Assembly (NCBI GenBank): GCA_021817845.1
Contig: JAKAFW010000009.1
Location: 1 to 64,000 of the forward strand
Direction: 5' to 3'
Length of the DNA: 64,000 nt
Source of the DNA: FEN-1297 sp021817845
Lineage (GTDB): Bacteria > Bacteroidota > Ignavibacteria > Ignavibacteriales > Ignavibacteriaceae
The translations under genes were made by a program, and so were the position numbers. The first letter of the stretch is position 1. Each line of letters opens with the position of its first letter. This document shows positions 19,286 to 29,394 of this stretch, one piece after another. The notes below the pieces were generated by a model. It saw only the letters and a program-made list of their open reading frames with translations, searched no databases and was not told where the DNA came from.

Positions 19286-22200
19286 ATGTCAATTTATAAT
19301 ATGTGGATCATCGCCTTTATTTCATTGTCATTAACTGCGCTTCCAATAAAAATTGAAGCAAAGAAGATAACAAGGAATGACCAGCATAAATCAGTTGGTT
19401 TAACATTATCTAAAAATAATTTCAATGATGTGAAATTAAATTTTAATAAGCGTAACATTTATGATATTATTTCCACAGGATCAAATCCTTTTGTTGTAAC
19501 CGATCCGATCCGCCAAAAGTTACAGACAAATGATTATAAGTTGTCATTCGAATATTTCTGTCCAAAGGGTATCGATAATTTTGAAATATATTTTGGGCCT
19601 GATTTCAACGAGAGCGAAAAAATTATTGTTAGAAGGCTCTCTCCAAGCGAAGGCTGGGTGCTGTTTTCAATTAACCTCAAAAAAACAAATACAAAATGGG
19701 GAGAAACAGGGAGTCTTCTTAAGTTGAATTTTGGGAACCGCGTTGGAACGAGAATACAAATCCGTAATCTTGAATTGCATTTACAATCCAAACTTGATGC
19801 GGAATTAGCATTAGCAAAAGAAAGTAATAAAAGGAAAGAGTCGATTCTTGACAAAGATCTGATAAAATACCTTGAAACCGATTATGAATCGGAAATTAAA
19901 TCAATTAAAGTCGGAAAACAAAAGATATCTATCGAAGGAGTTGCAAATTCTAAAGATAATGTTTACTTATGCGAAGTACCTCCATATCAAGACGTAACTG
20001 AAGAACAACATTTTGCCTCCGTAACACCTATCCCTAATAATAAATTTCTAATTACATTGACACGATATTTTAAAACTGACGGTTATAATTATGATCGATT
20101 ATTATCTAAATGGGTATTGGCTGTAAAAACAGATAGCGGTTATAAGCTTATTTCGCACGCTCATTATGCGGATCAAATAACTCCGGAATATAATTTACCC
20201 GATGAAAAACCTTTATCTAAAAAAGGTCTTGGCGGTTTTAGCGTTGATAGAGGGCATGTTAAAGACCTCGAAGATCTTGGTATAACGAGCGTAACTGTTA
20301 ATGTATGGTTTACCAAATTTATGTATTCAAAACCCTCTTCCGGCAGGATTGAACATATCTATAACGGCATTCCATATTACTTCGATAAAAAAGCCGTTGC
20401 AAGTTTAGATTCTACTTTGAGGACAACTGCAAATAAAAAAATAATTGTCTCCGCTATTCTTTTGGTTAATAAAGCCAAAGATTGTCCCGATCCAAAAATT
20501 GGAGAATTATTGCAGCACCCGGATTTTGATCCCGCAGGAATATACAGCATGCCAAATATGTCTAATCCTGCAAGCGTTAATTGCTATGCAGCCGCTATTG
20601 ATTTTCTCGCCGGCAGATATAGCCGCCCCGATAAAAAATACGGCAGAATAAACCATTGGATTATCCATAACGAAGTTGATGCAGGTTGGGTATGGACAAA
20701 CGCCGGCGAAGAACCTGTAAATGTTTTCATGGATACATATATTAAATCCATGCGTATGGTTTATAATATAGCACGAAGCTATAATCCAAATTCGAAGGTG
20801 TTTATCTCTTTGACCCACTATTGGAATTGGACTTCAGACAAACATTTTTATTTACCGAAAAAGTTATTGGAATTACTTGTAGATTATTCGAAAGCTGAAG
20901 GGGACTTTGATTGGGCAATAGCTCAGCATCCTTATCCCGAAGATTTGTTCAATCCGAAATGCTGGTTAGATACTCTATGCACATTTTCCTTTAACACCCC
21001 GCTTATCACATTTAAGAATATAGAAGTCCTAAATGATTGGGCAAATCAACCCTGGACATATTATCTCGGTAAATATCCCAGAACAATTTATTTATCCGAG
21101 CAAGGGCCTAATTCACCGGACTATTCGGAAAAGAGCTTGCAGGAACAAGCAGCTTGTATGGCTTATGCTTGGAAAAAAATTGAAAAACTTAAAAACATCA
21201 AAGCATTTCAATATCATAACTGGATTGATGGTCGCGGTGAGGGTGGATTGCGCATAGGGCTTCGTCGTTTCCCGGATGACAGTACTGATCCGGGAGGGCG
21301 TAAACCGATCTGGTTTGTTTATCAAAAGTTAGGAACTTCTCAAGAAGACTCAACGTGTGAATTCGCAAAAAAAATAATCGGGATTCAAAACTGGGATGAG
21401 GTCAGGTACTCAGGCCCTATAGATTCTACTGAAAGAGCAGCGTTATACCGGAACGTTCAAAGTGATACGTGGGTTGCTACAGATGCTCTAGGACGAAGTC
21501 TTCCTGGTTATAACGAATGCGGTCCCATCAAAAAAGACAGATTCGTAGGGATTTTTTATTTTATGACTCATACACATCACGGCGATAAAGGACCCTATAA
21601 TGTTACCGAGATTCTGAAAAAGAATCCCGTTAATCCCAATTGGGGAGACGGTACTAATTATTATTGGGGTGAACCGGAAATCGGTTATTATCTAAATACC
21701 GACGAATGGGCCATTAGGAGGCACGCCTATGAGCTGACAAACGCAGGCATTGATGTAATTATATTTGATGTTACTAACGATGAAACTTTCCCGGAGGTTT
21801 ATCTTTCAATTTGTAAAGTCTATCGGGAAATGAGGGCTGAAGGTGAAAAAACACCCGACATAGCATTCTTAGGCAGCGAAATTTCTGTTAATAAATTATG
21901 GAATGATTTTTATAAAAAGGCTCTTTACCCGGATCTTTGGTTCTACTGGAAAGGCAAACCTTTAATCCTTTTCGGTCAGCATGAAATCCCAAGCCGGCAT
22001 AAAATGAACGACGTTAGATTCTCTGAAGAAATCAATAAGTTTTTTACCATTCGACAAAGCTGGGCATGGACTTCTTTACCATGGTATCACAGTTGCCCTT
22101 ACGGTAAAGATAAATGGCCTTGGGTTGACCATTACCCCCAGGCAATAGGATGGCATGATTCCCCCGATGAAAAAGAAATGGTGCCTGTTGCTGTGGCTGA

Positions 22201-23197
22201 ACATCCTTTGTCTAATATCGGCAGAAGTTTTCATGATTTTAACCAACCTATAACAGACAAATACGATCTGACTCCTTATACGGAGCAGGGTTTGTTCTTT
22301 CAGGAACAGTGGGATAGAGCTTTAGAAGTTGATCCTAAATTCGTTTTTGTTACCGGCTGGAATGAATGGAGCGCAGGCAGACAAATTATGGGGAAAAATG
22401 TAAGCAAGGAACTTCAAAAATGGAAGTTCTATCCTGGTGCACAGCTCGGTAAAGCAGGTAAACCTATAAAGCCGGGTGAATCTTATTTTATTGATCAATA
22501 TAACGAAGAATACAGCCGCGATATAGAACCAATGAAAGGCGGTTATACAGACGATTACTATTATCAACTGATTGCGAATATAAGGAAATATAAAGGTGTC
22601 GAAAAACCTGTAGAAGCTGGATTACCAAAAACCATTGCGCTTCACGGGAATTTTAATCAGTGGAAAAACATAACTGCTACATATTATGATCATATAGGAG
22701 ATACCAGCCATCGCAATTCCGAAGGAGTCGATGAAGCAGGACCTTATATCAATAATACCGGAAGAAATGATATAGAAAAATTAAAAGTAGCCAGAGATTC
22801 GGATAACTTTTATTTTTATGCCGAAACCGCAGAATCTCTTACTCCCTATACTGGTCACAACTGGATGCTGCTGTTTATTGATGTAGATACTAATAAGACT
22901 ACTGGATGGGAAGGTTATGATTTTGTAGTAAATAATAAAATAATCAATGAAAATACGACTACAATAACCAAGCTGAATAAAGACGGTTCTTTAGGTACCT
23001 CTGTAAATATACCCTTTAGGATGAGCGGAAATAAACTTATGATTGAAATACCTCGCAAGTTTATTGCAAGAAGTGGGAAAGCTACTTTTGATTTTCATTG
23101 GGCAGACAACATAAAAAAAATAGGCGATATAAAAGAATTTTTCTTAAGCGGAGACAGCGCGCCCGACAGAAGATCAAATTATCGTTACTCAGAATAA
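19286..23197 (+). CDS. Three-module protein: DUF5722, GH99/GH71-like, CBM9-like
   Basis: 1303 residues with a signal peptide (MWIIAFISLSLTALPIKIEA). Residues about 60-160 form a beta-sandwich. About 200-690 is a DUF5722-type TIM barrel (GLGGFSVDRGHVKDL, HWIIHNEVDAGWVW with a candidate catalytic Glu, LSEQGPNSPDYS with a second Glu, FQYHNWIDGRGEGG). About 735-1100 is a GH99/GH71-like barrel (VGIFYFMTHTHHGD, AGIDVIIFDVTNDE, FVTGWNEWSAGRQ). About 1110-1303 is a CBM9/DOMON-like sandwich (LHGNFNQWKNITATYYDH, FLFI-like LLFIDVDTNKTTGWEGYDF). The family labels for the barrels are from motif memory. Two apparent hydrolase barrels with different folds on one exported chain suggest coupled attack on one glycan; its identity is unknown. 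It starts 23 bp after the GH2 gene. Confidence 0.75.
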   Translation: MSIYNMWIIAFISLSLTALPIKIEAKKITRNDQHKSVGLTLSKNNFNDVKLNFNKRNIYDIISTGSNPFVVTDPIRQKLQTNDYKLSFEYFCPKGIDNFEIYFGPDFNESEKIIVRRLSPSEGWVLFSINLKKTNTKWGETGSLLKLNFGNRVGTRIQIRNLELHLQSKLDAELALAKESNKRKESILDKDLIKYLETDYESEIKSIKVGKQKISIEGVANSKDNVYLCEVPPYQDVTEEQHFASVTPIPNNKFLITLTRYFKTDGYNYDRLLSKWVLAVKTDSGYKLISHAHYADQITPEYNLPDEKPLSKKGLGGFSVDRGHVKDLEDLGITSVTVNVWFTKFMYSKPSSGRIEHIYNGIPYYFDKKAVASLDSTLRTTANKKIIVSAILLVNKAKDCPDPKIGELLQHPDFDPAGIYSMPNMSNPASVNCYAAAIDFLAGRYSRPDKKYGRINHWIIHNEVDAGWVWTNAGEEPVNVFMDTYIKSMRMVYNIARSYNPNSKVFISLTHYWNWTSDKHFYLPKKLLELLVDYSKAEGDFDWAIAQHPYPEDLFNPKCWLDTLCTFSFNTPLITFKNIEVLNDWANQPWTYYLGKYPRTIYLSEQGPNSPDYSEKSLQEQAACMAYAWKKIEKLKNIKAFQYHNWIDGRGEGGLRIGLRRFPDDSTDPGGRKPIWFVYQKLGTSQEDSTCEFAKKIIGIQNWDEVRYSGPIDSTERAALYRNVQSDTWVATDALGRSLPGYNECGPIKKDRFVGIFYFMTHTHHGDKGPYNVTEILKKNPVNPNWGDGTNYYWGEPEIGYYLNTDEWAIRRHAYELTNAGIDVIIFDVTNDETFPEVYLSICKVYREMRAEGEKTPDIAFLGSEISVNKLWNDFYKKALYPDLWFYWKGKPLILFGQHEIPSRHKMNDVRFSEEINKFFTIRQSWAWTSLPWYHSCPYGKDKWPWVDHYPQAIGWHDSPDEKEMVPVAVAEHPLSNIGRSFHDFNQPITDKYDLTPYTEQGLFFQEQWDRALEVDPKFVFVTGWNEWSAGRQIMGKNVSKELQKWKFYPGAQLGKAGKPIKPGESYFIDQYNEEYSRDIEPMKGGYTDDYYYQLIANIRKYKGVEKPVEAGLPKTIALHGNFNQWKNITATYYDHIGDTSHRNSEGVDEAGPYINNTGRNDIEKLKVARDSDNFYFYAETAESLTPYTGHNWMLLFIDVDTNKTTGWEGYDFVVNNKIINENTTTITKLNKDGSLGTSVNIPFRMSGNKLMIEIPRKFIARSGKATFDFHWADNIKKIGDIKEFFLSGDSAPDRRSNYRYSE

Positions 23198-23234
23198 AAG
23201 ATAATAATTGGTTCGTAAAAAAAGGAAGATAAAA

Positions 23235-25619
23235 ATGGAAAATAAAAACATACTAACTGAATTATCCAAGTATATTCTTCTCTCCATACTTTTTGTAATA
23301 GTTATTTTTGATACACATGCAATCGCCCAATCAAATTATAAAACAATACTTCAAACTCGTCCGCCGACAGTTGACCCTACATATGGCATAGCTATTCCTG
23401 CCCCTGTACGTAAACTAGGTCCTATTGCAAAATGGATATGGGCGCCACAAACTTCGGATACACAGACTATTTACGTTAGGAAAACCTTCACGCTCAAGAT
23501 GTTGCCGCATGCAGCTTCTCTTTATGTAACAGCAGATAATCGGTTTGTTGCCTGGGTAAATGGACACCGTTTAGGAAGCACACCCGAATCAAAAGGCGAT
23601 GTCGTCTGGACGAATGTAAGGCACTTCCAAGTGGCTGCTTATTTGCAAAAAGGCAGGAACGTAATTGCCATCCGGGGAATCAATAAAGGAGGTGCAGCGG
23701 GTATCCTGGCAATGCTCCAGGTGAATGGATATGTTCTCCTAACCACGGATGAATCGTGGAAAGTATTGGTGAAGACTATTCCACCTTTATTATGGAATAC
23801 CATTACCTTCGATGATTCCTCCTGGAAAAACGTTACTGTGATAGCGTCCTATGGCTCTGGTTGTTGGGGAAGCAGTTTGGCCGACTGGCCGGGAGCAGGA
23901 GACGACGAGGAATATTTTGCACATATGCCTATCGTTCCCAAGAAAGTCTCTATAATTTCAGGCGGGAAACAAATATCTGGTGCTGAATCTCTTCTCGGTT
24001 CCAAAGGCGGATTGGCGATCATATCTCCGGGCTTTTCACCGGCAGACACACAGCATATTTTAATGTTTGACTTCGGACAGGAATTTGCGGGGAGAGTGCA
24101 AGTCTGGGGGACTAAGGATGCAAATTTGATTGTAACAACCGGTGAATCGCTTCAGGAATGCACTCATCAGGAACCAACTCTGGACAATCACGGTCCCTTC
24201 ACAATAACATTAGCGGGGACTCGGCCTGCATCTACGCCCTACACTGCCTTTCGTTATGCTAGGATTGAATATAGCGGTACCAAGCCTCTCCATCTAACAC
24301 AAGTGCGATGCGATTTCAAATACTATCCCGTCAAATATAAGGGATCTTTCAACTGCTCTGATTCGCTGCTTACTCGGATCTGGTATACAGGTGCATATAC
24401 GGCACATCTCTGTATGCAAGAAGATATCTGGGATGCACCGAAACGCGATCGAGGACTCTGGATCGGAGACTTGCAGGTTACCGGACAGACGATCAACGTT
24501 GCTTTCGGTGATAAGTTCTTAATGGAGCGTTCAATAGAGCGTGTGCGGGATCAGGCACAGGGAGGGCGCCCGGATAATGAGCTCCCGGTGAGTGAGGTTA
24601 ACTCGATTCCGGGATATTCTGCAGCATGGTTTTGCACCTTAGCTGACTACTACCTCCATCGAGGAGATAAAGCTTTTCTGAAGCGACAGCACACGAAAAT
24701 AATCTCCCTCTTAGAATATTTAAAAACTGATTTTGATAAAGATAATCTATTCAATAATCCCCACAAGGTGTGGGATTTTTGTGATTGGTCACCTGGTTTC
24801 ATTACAGACAGTCCGCTTGCTCGAGCCACAACAGATCTTTATATAATTCTTGGAGTAAAAAAAGCTATATACCTACTCGATCAGCTTGGAGACACCGCAA
24901 ACGCTGACCGTTACGAAAAATGGGAAAGTCAACTAGTTCAAGCAGCTCGCGCAAATCTTTATAATGTTAAAACAGATTCCTTCAGCGATAGACTGCAAGA
25001 AAACGTGATGGCAATTCTCTCGGGTGTTGCTAGACCGCAAAAGGATTCCATCATATACCAAAGCATTATCAAACCAGGCGGGTTGGCTTGGACAGTACCG
25101 CATGGAAAAGGTCTCAGCGATAGCGAAGTAATGTCGCCCTACTACGGTTATTTTGTCCTTTCTGTAATGGGTAAACTCGGTGAGAATCAAGATGCCCTGA
25201 ACTTGCTACGAAAATATTGGGGGAATATGCTTTCACGTGGCGCAACAACTTGGTGGGAAGTATTCGATCCATCCTGGCCGCGCGACTTTAACTGGGTAAT
25301 TGATAGAATGAATTATATCAGTCTGAGTCACGGGTGGTCCTCCGGACCGACATCTTTTTTGACCGAACACATACTGGGAGTGCGTCCTACCGCCCCAGGC
25401 TATTCGGATATTATCATCCAGCCAAATTTGTGTAACCTTAAGTGGGTGGAAGGCAATGTTCCGACTCCGCGCGGGATCATTTACGTAAAAGTGTTTCGTC
25501 AGAAGAGTCATCTTATTGTTAAGGTTAAGCTGCCTGCCGGTATCAAAGCCCATGTTGAAGTTCCCGGTGAATCGCGGGGCGTTGACCGTCAGGGTGAATA
25601 TATAATTACATCGAAATAA
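23235..25619 (+). CDS. Exported GH78-family enzyme, divergent catalytic loop
   Basis: 794 residues from ATG 23235, preferred over an upstream TTG because AAAGGAAGAT lies just before it and it opens with a signal peptide. A lectin-like sandwich (WIWAPQTSDTQTIYVRKTFT, ASLYVTADNRFVAWVNGHRL), a beta-sandwich (LMFDFGQEFAGRVQVWG) and an (alpha/alpha)6 barrel follow. The catalytic loop reads DAPKRDRGLWIGDL from Asp400, where DCPxRE/DE is usual: the Cys is Ala and the proposed acid Glu becomes Asp or is shifted. This variant defines a GH78-like subgroup whose activity I cannot name. G+C looks higher at its codon third positions than in neighbours (many CTC, CGC, GGC codons), which could indicate separate acquisition. 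Its first 33 residues resemble those of the downstream GH42 pseudogene. Confidence 0.82.
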   Translation: MENKNILTELSKYILLSILFVIVIFDTHAIAQSNYKTILQTRPPTVDPTYGIAIPAPVRKLGPIAKWIWAPQTSDTQTIYVRKTFTLKMLPHAASLYVTADNRFVAWVNGHRLGSTPESKGDVVWTNVRHFQVAAYLQKGRNVIAIRGINKGGAAGILAMLQVNGYVLLTTDESWKVLVKTIPPLLWNTITFDDSSWKNVTVIASYGSGCWGSSLADWPGAGDDEEYFAHMPIVPKKVSIISGGKQISGAESLLGSKGGLAIISPGFSPADTQHILMFDFGQEFAGRVQVWGTKDANLIVTTGESLQECTHQEPTLDNHGPFTITLAGTRPASTPYTAFRYARIEYSGTKPLHLTQVRCDFKYYPVKYKGSFNCSDSLLTRIWYTGAYTAHLCMQEDIWDAPKRDRGLWIGDLQVTGQTINVAFGDKFLMERSIERVRDQAQGGRPDNELPVSEVNSIPGYSAAWFCTLADYYLHRGDKAFLKRQHTKIISLLEYLKTDFDKDNLFNNPHKVWDFCDWSPGFITDSPLARATTDLYIILGVKKAIYLLDQLGDTANADRYEKWESQLVQAARANLYNVKTDSFSDRLQENVMAILSGVARPQKDSIIYQSIIKPGGLAWTVPHGKGLSDSEVMSPYYGYFVLSVMGKLGENQDALNLLRKYWGNMLSRGATTWWEVFDPSWPRDFNWVIDRMNYISLSHGWSSGPTSFLTEHILGVRPTAPGYSDIIIQPNLCNLKWVEGNVPTPRGIIYVKVFRQKSHLIVKVKLPAGIKAHVEVPGESRGVDRQGEYIITSK

Positions 25620-25633
25620 AGAAAGTTGAAAAA

Positions 25634-27668
25634 ATGAAATGTAAATCCATGCTTACTGAATTACCCCGGTATGTAATTCTCTCTGTGCTTTTTTTGATTT
25701 TTCTTTTTGATGTGAAGTTAATTGTTCAATCAACACCAAAATCACTTTATGTTGGTGCATCTTATTACCCCCAAACATCAGGCGCTAAGATAGATTCGGA
25801 CATTCAAAAGATGAAGTAAATCGGACTTAATCAAGTAAGGTTCAATGATTTTGACTGGATAAGTGAGGAACCTAAAGAGGGAGTATACGATTTGGGGTGG
25901 TTGGAAAATGCAGTTGATAAGTTTACGAAGGCGGGCATAGCCGTAGAATTACGCACCCCAACCGCGGCGCCACCGATTTGGCTTGAGGAAAAAACACCCT
26001 GATATTCTGCCTGTAAATGCTTTGGGCTTAGTTGTAGGACATGGTGGCAGAAGGCAATATAGTCCTAACTCAATGGTCTATCGCGAGTATTGCAGAAAAA
26101 TAGTCGAAAAGCTGGGACAAAAGTTCGGCAGACATCCGGGACTAATTGCATGGCAGATTGATAACGAATTTTGGGGAGATGACTATTCCAATAATTCTTT
26201 AATTGCTTTTCATAAATGGCTTAAAAAACGATACGGCACAATTGAGAATTTAAATACCTTATGGTGTACGGAACTGTGGAGTCAGAAATATCAAACATTC
26301 GATCAAATTCCGTTGCCGGATCCGTACAGAGCTGGAGCTGGTCAACATCCTTCACTTTTTTTGGCATATAGACGGTTTATGAGTGATGGTTATATATCGT
26401 TTTGCGATGAGCAGGTAAAGACTTTAAGGAAATACACAAGTGTGCCGATCACTACTAACGGCCACAATCCTCTATTTTAAGAAATTGATTATGAAAAATT
26501 ATTTAAGAATTTGGATGTTGTCTGTTACGATTCATATGCAGGTCCTAAAGAATTATATCGTTATGCTTTTCAAGCAGATTGGATGCGGGGCTTGGAAAAA
26601 CCTTTCTGGCTGGCTGAAACAGATGTTAGTGTTAGCGGCGGAACTTCGGTATCAAACATTAATGACTTTGCCGATTATAAGGGATCTTTAAGAGCAAAAA
26701 TGTGGCTAAATTATGCACTGGGCAGCAACTTGGTCAGCTTTTGGTTGTGGCGCCAGCATTGGGCCGGACAAGAGTTAGAACATAGCGGTTTACTTTATCC
26801 ATGGGGTGATGAAAGTGTCAATACTCCGGAGATCCAAGAGGTAGCAAAAGAATTAAATCATTACGGTGATTGGTTGAGAAGCACTAAACCTAAGCAGGCA
26901 ACTGCCGCTCTATATTATGAAATACCGATGCAGTGGATCTTTGAATCGACACCGATCGCAGAAGGATTCCAGTATGATGCAGCCATAACTTCTTATTATA
27001 AAATGCTGGTTGACGCAGGATTAAACAGAGATGTTATAATGGGAAATGCAGATTTAAATAATTATAAAACTCTGTTCTCTCCTTACATGCCCGTCTTTGA
27101 AAAAGGACAACTTAAAAAAATAGAAAACTTTGTTGAAAATGGCGGAACGTGGGTTTTCGGACCGCTTTCTGCTTGCAGAACTTTAGAAGCAACAGCACAT
27201 AAAAATGCCTGCTATGGTACTGATCTAGAAAATTGGCTCGGAATACATGTTCGGCACAGATTACCGCCGTCTAATAAAACTCGAATTGTTACGGGGAATG
27301 ATACAGCAAAATGCAGTTATTGGTGCGATGCTTATGAGGTTAAAAACAATCAAAAAGTAATTGCTAAATATGAAAACGGTGCCTTGAACGGTATGCCGGC
27401 AATCGTTGAATGTAAAATCGGGAAAGGGCGTGTATTTGTTATAGGTACTAAACCTGACGATTCATGGATGATTAATTTTGTTAAAAAAATAACAGATGAA
27501 AAATCCTATTCTGCGGATCCAGGAGTTTTTGTTATCGAAAGAGTTGATAAAGAGAACAAACCAGCGGGAATAATTGTAGTTAATACAAATCAACATGAAG
27601 CTAAATATGCATATAAAGGAGAGACGCATATAGTTGAAAGTTATGGAGTGAAGATTTATCCATTGTAA
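25634..27668 (+). pseudogene. Broken GH42-like beta-galactosidase gene
   Basis: The reading frame carries a signal peptide (YVILSVLFLIFLFDVKL) and begins a GH42 barrel (SLYVGASYYPQ), but TAA at 25817-25819 interrupts it. The frame then continues as IGLNQVRFNDFDW until an extra A in the AAAAAA run near 25990-25995 shifts it. The shifted frame holds the acid/base block LIAWQIDNEFWGDD. A second in-frame TAA lies at 26478-26480, after which the nucleophile region FWLAETDVSVSGG, the trimerisation-type domain and the C-terminal beta-domain run intact to 27668. Both stops are one C-to-T change from CAA (Gln). Restored, it would be an exported beta-galactosidase of about 675 residues. Three independent lesions make read-through unlikely. 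Confidence 0.82.
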
Positions 27669-27709
27669 GAAGAAAAATCAATTAATATTAATAACATTTC
27701 TAAATACAA

Positions 27710-29219
27710 ATGAAAACATTAAACAGCATTTTTTTAATATTAATGTCTTTTGTCCATATTTTGAATGCTCAATCTGAAAATGATTCGGATATTTCTGCAA
27801 GAGTTTATAATGCAGAATATGCCAAAACGATTTCAATTTTATGGCCTGCATTTCAAGATACATCTCAGCGATTGCATATTCCAACGGCTCGTGAAGTAAG
27901 CACACCCCTAGGAACCTGCCCGTATGTTGATGAACGACTTTATGCGCGATGCTTATATTTGCAAAGTACCTGACGATAAATTTTATTTAATAGGAACATC
28001 TGGTGGCGCAGATATATGGAAAAAGAACGACGGAATCAATATCTGGAAATCAGTTGATTTGATAAACTGGAAGCCTCTCGGTCTTGTTTGGAGTTTCGAC
28101 AAAGATGCAACTTGGTCAAAGAAATTTCAGGTTTCTCCTTTCTTCGGCAAAAATTCTAAGCCTGTACGAGCAGTATGGGCGCCCGAATTGCACTATTTGA
28201 AGGGAACTTATTGGATCTGTTATTCGATGAATTATACAGGTATTGGTATTCTAAAAAGTACCTCTGGGAAGGTAGAGGGACCGTATGTGGATGTTAAAAA
28301 AGATGGGCCAATTGCGGACATGATAGATCCTTCTCTTTTCCAGGATGACGACGGTGCCATTTATCTCTTATGGGCCGGGGATAAATATGCTCGTCTTAAA
28401 GAAGATTTAATTGACCTTGCTGAAAAGCCTCGTGAATTTAACATGGAACAAAAAACTTGGTGCGAAGGATCTTCAATGTATAAGATAAATGGGAAATATA
28501 TTTTAGATATTGCAACGGTCAATCCTAAAAATTATGCGGAAGCAAAACTTCCAGAAAGTTACGATTGCGAAGTTCTCATCTCGGATAGTATAAACGGTAC
28601 TTACAAAAACAGACTTATTGCAGTACCATACGGTGGCCATAATAATTTTTTCCAGGATAATAATAGGCATTGGTGGTCAACAATTTTCGGAAGTGGTTCA
28701 AAGGTCCCTTGGTCACAGCGCCCAGGAATAGTTCCGATAGACATTTCTCCTAACGGGTATGTTGCCCCGTCAAAAATATTTTCATATAAACCATGGCGCT
28801 TTACAACGGTCGACCCGGTAGATAGCCTCTGGAATACGGAGAATTTCGACGACAAGTTCTGGGATATCGGAAGTGGCGGAGTCGGATATGAATCGCAAAA
28901 TACTCCTGGAGCGGTAATAGGGACTTACATTAAAACGGACAGTTTATGGTGTCGCCGCAGTTTTTTTGTCCGTAGGCCCATATTAGATTCCCTTAAACTT
29001 CTTGTTTACAACCGAGGGAATGCCCAAATATATTTAAACGGAGAAGAAGTTTCCAAAGTAAAAGAATCTGTTTCAAATTATAAAATTATACCTGTTAGAA
29101 AAGCTTATATACATAAAGGTGAAAATTTACTTTCCGTCTTTATAATAAAAAATAATGAACCAGTTTACATTGATATCGGGCTTATAGAAGGTAAATTGCC
29201 GAACATAGCATTACAATAA
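27710..29219 (+). pseudogene. Frameshifted GH43 gene with C-terminal binding domain
   Basis: ATG 27710 starts a signal peptide (IFLILMSFVHILNAQ) and reads to LGTCP, where one extra base near 27920-27923 shifts the frame. The second frame begins exactly with MLMNDFMRDAYICKVPDD, the first GH43 blade carrying the base Asp, and continues with the modulating Asp (MIDPSLFQDDDGAIYLLW) and the general acid Glu (CEGSSMYKINGKY). After about residue 290 of that frame comes a galactose-binding-like sandwich (WRFTTVDPVDSLWNTENFDD, LLVYNRGNAQIYLNGEEV). With the single frameshift repaired, it would be an intact exported GH43. It could be a recent lesion or a sequencing indel; it does not lie in a long homopolymer. 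Confidence 0.75.
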
Positions 29220-29240
29220 TTTAACGATATGATGCAATAA

Positions 29241-29351
29241 TTAGTAGATTTCGAAAATATATCAATACCAACAGATGAAAGTCATTTTGTTGAAGAGGCA
29301 ATCGCACAGATAGGAACCTCGAAATTTATTCCGTCTGAATACGAATTATAA
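29241..29351 (+). other. Short open scrap before the corrinoid cassette
   Basis: A 36-codon open stretch bounded upstream by TAA 29238-29240 reads FENISIPTDESHFVEEAIAQ, then IGTSKFIPSEYEL. It has no start codon and looks like the tail of a deleted enzyme gene, but I cannot assign it. The stretch 29352-29394 is the leader of the next gene, with AGGAAG before its ATG. Confidence 0.25.
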
Positions 29352-29394
29352 TTTAAACATTCAAATCAAATTAAAACAATAGGAAGATAATTTT

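Noticed and set aside
29219..29394. Cobalamin riboswitch in front of the corrinoid cassette
   Set aside because: The gap is only about 175 bp, is AT-rich and contains no B12-box-like conserved segment or stable hairpin that I could find.
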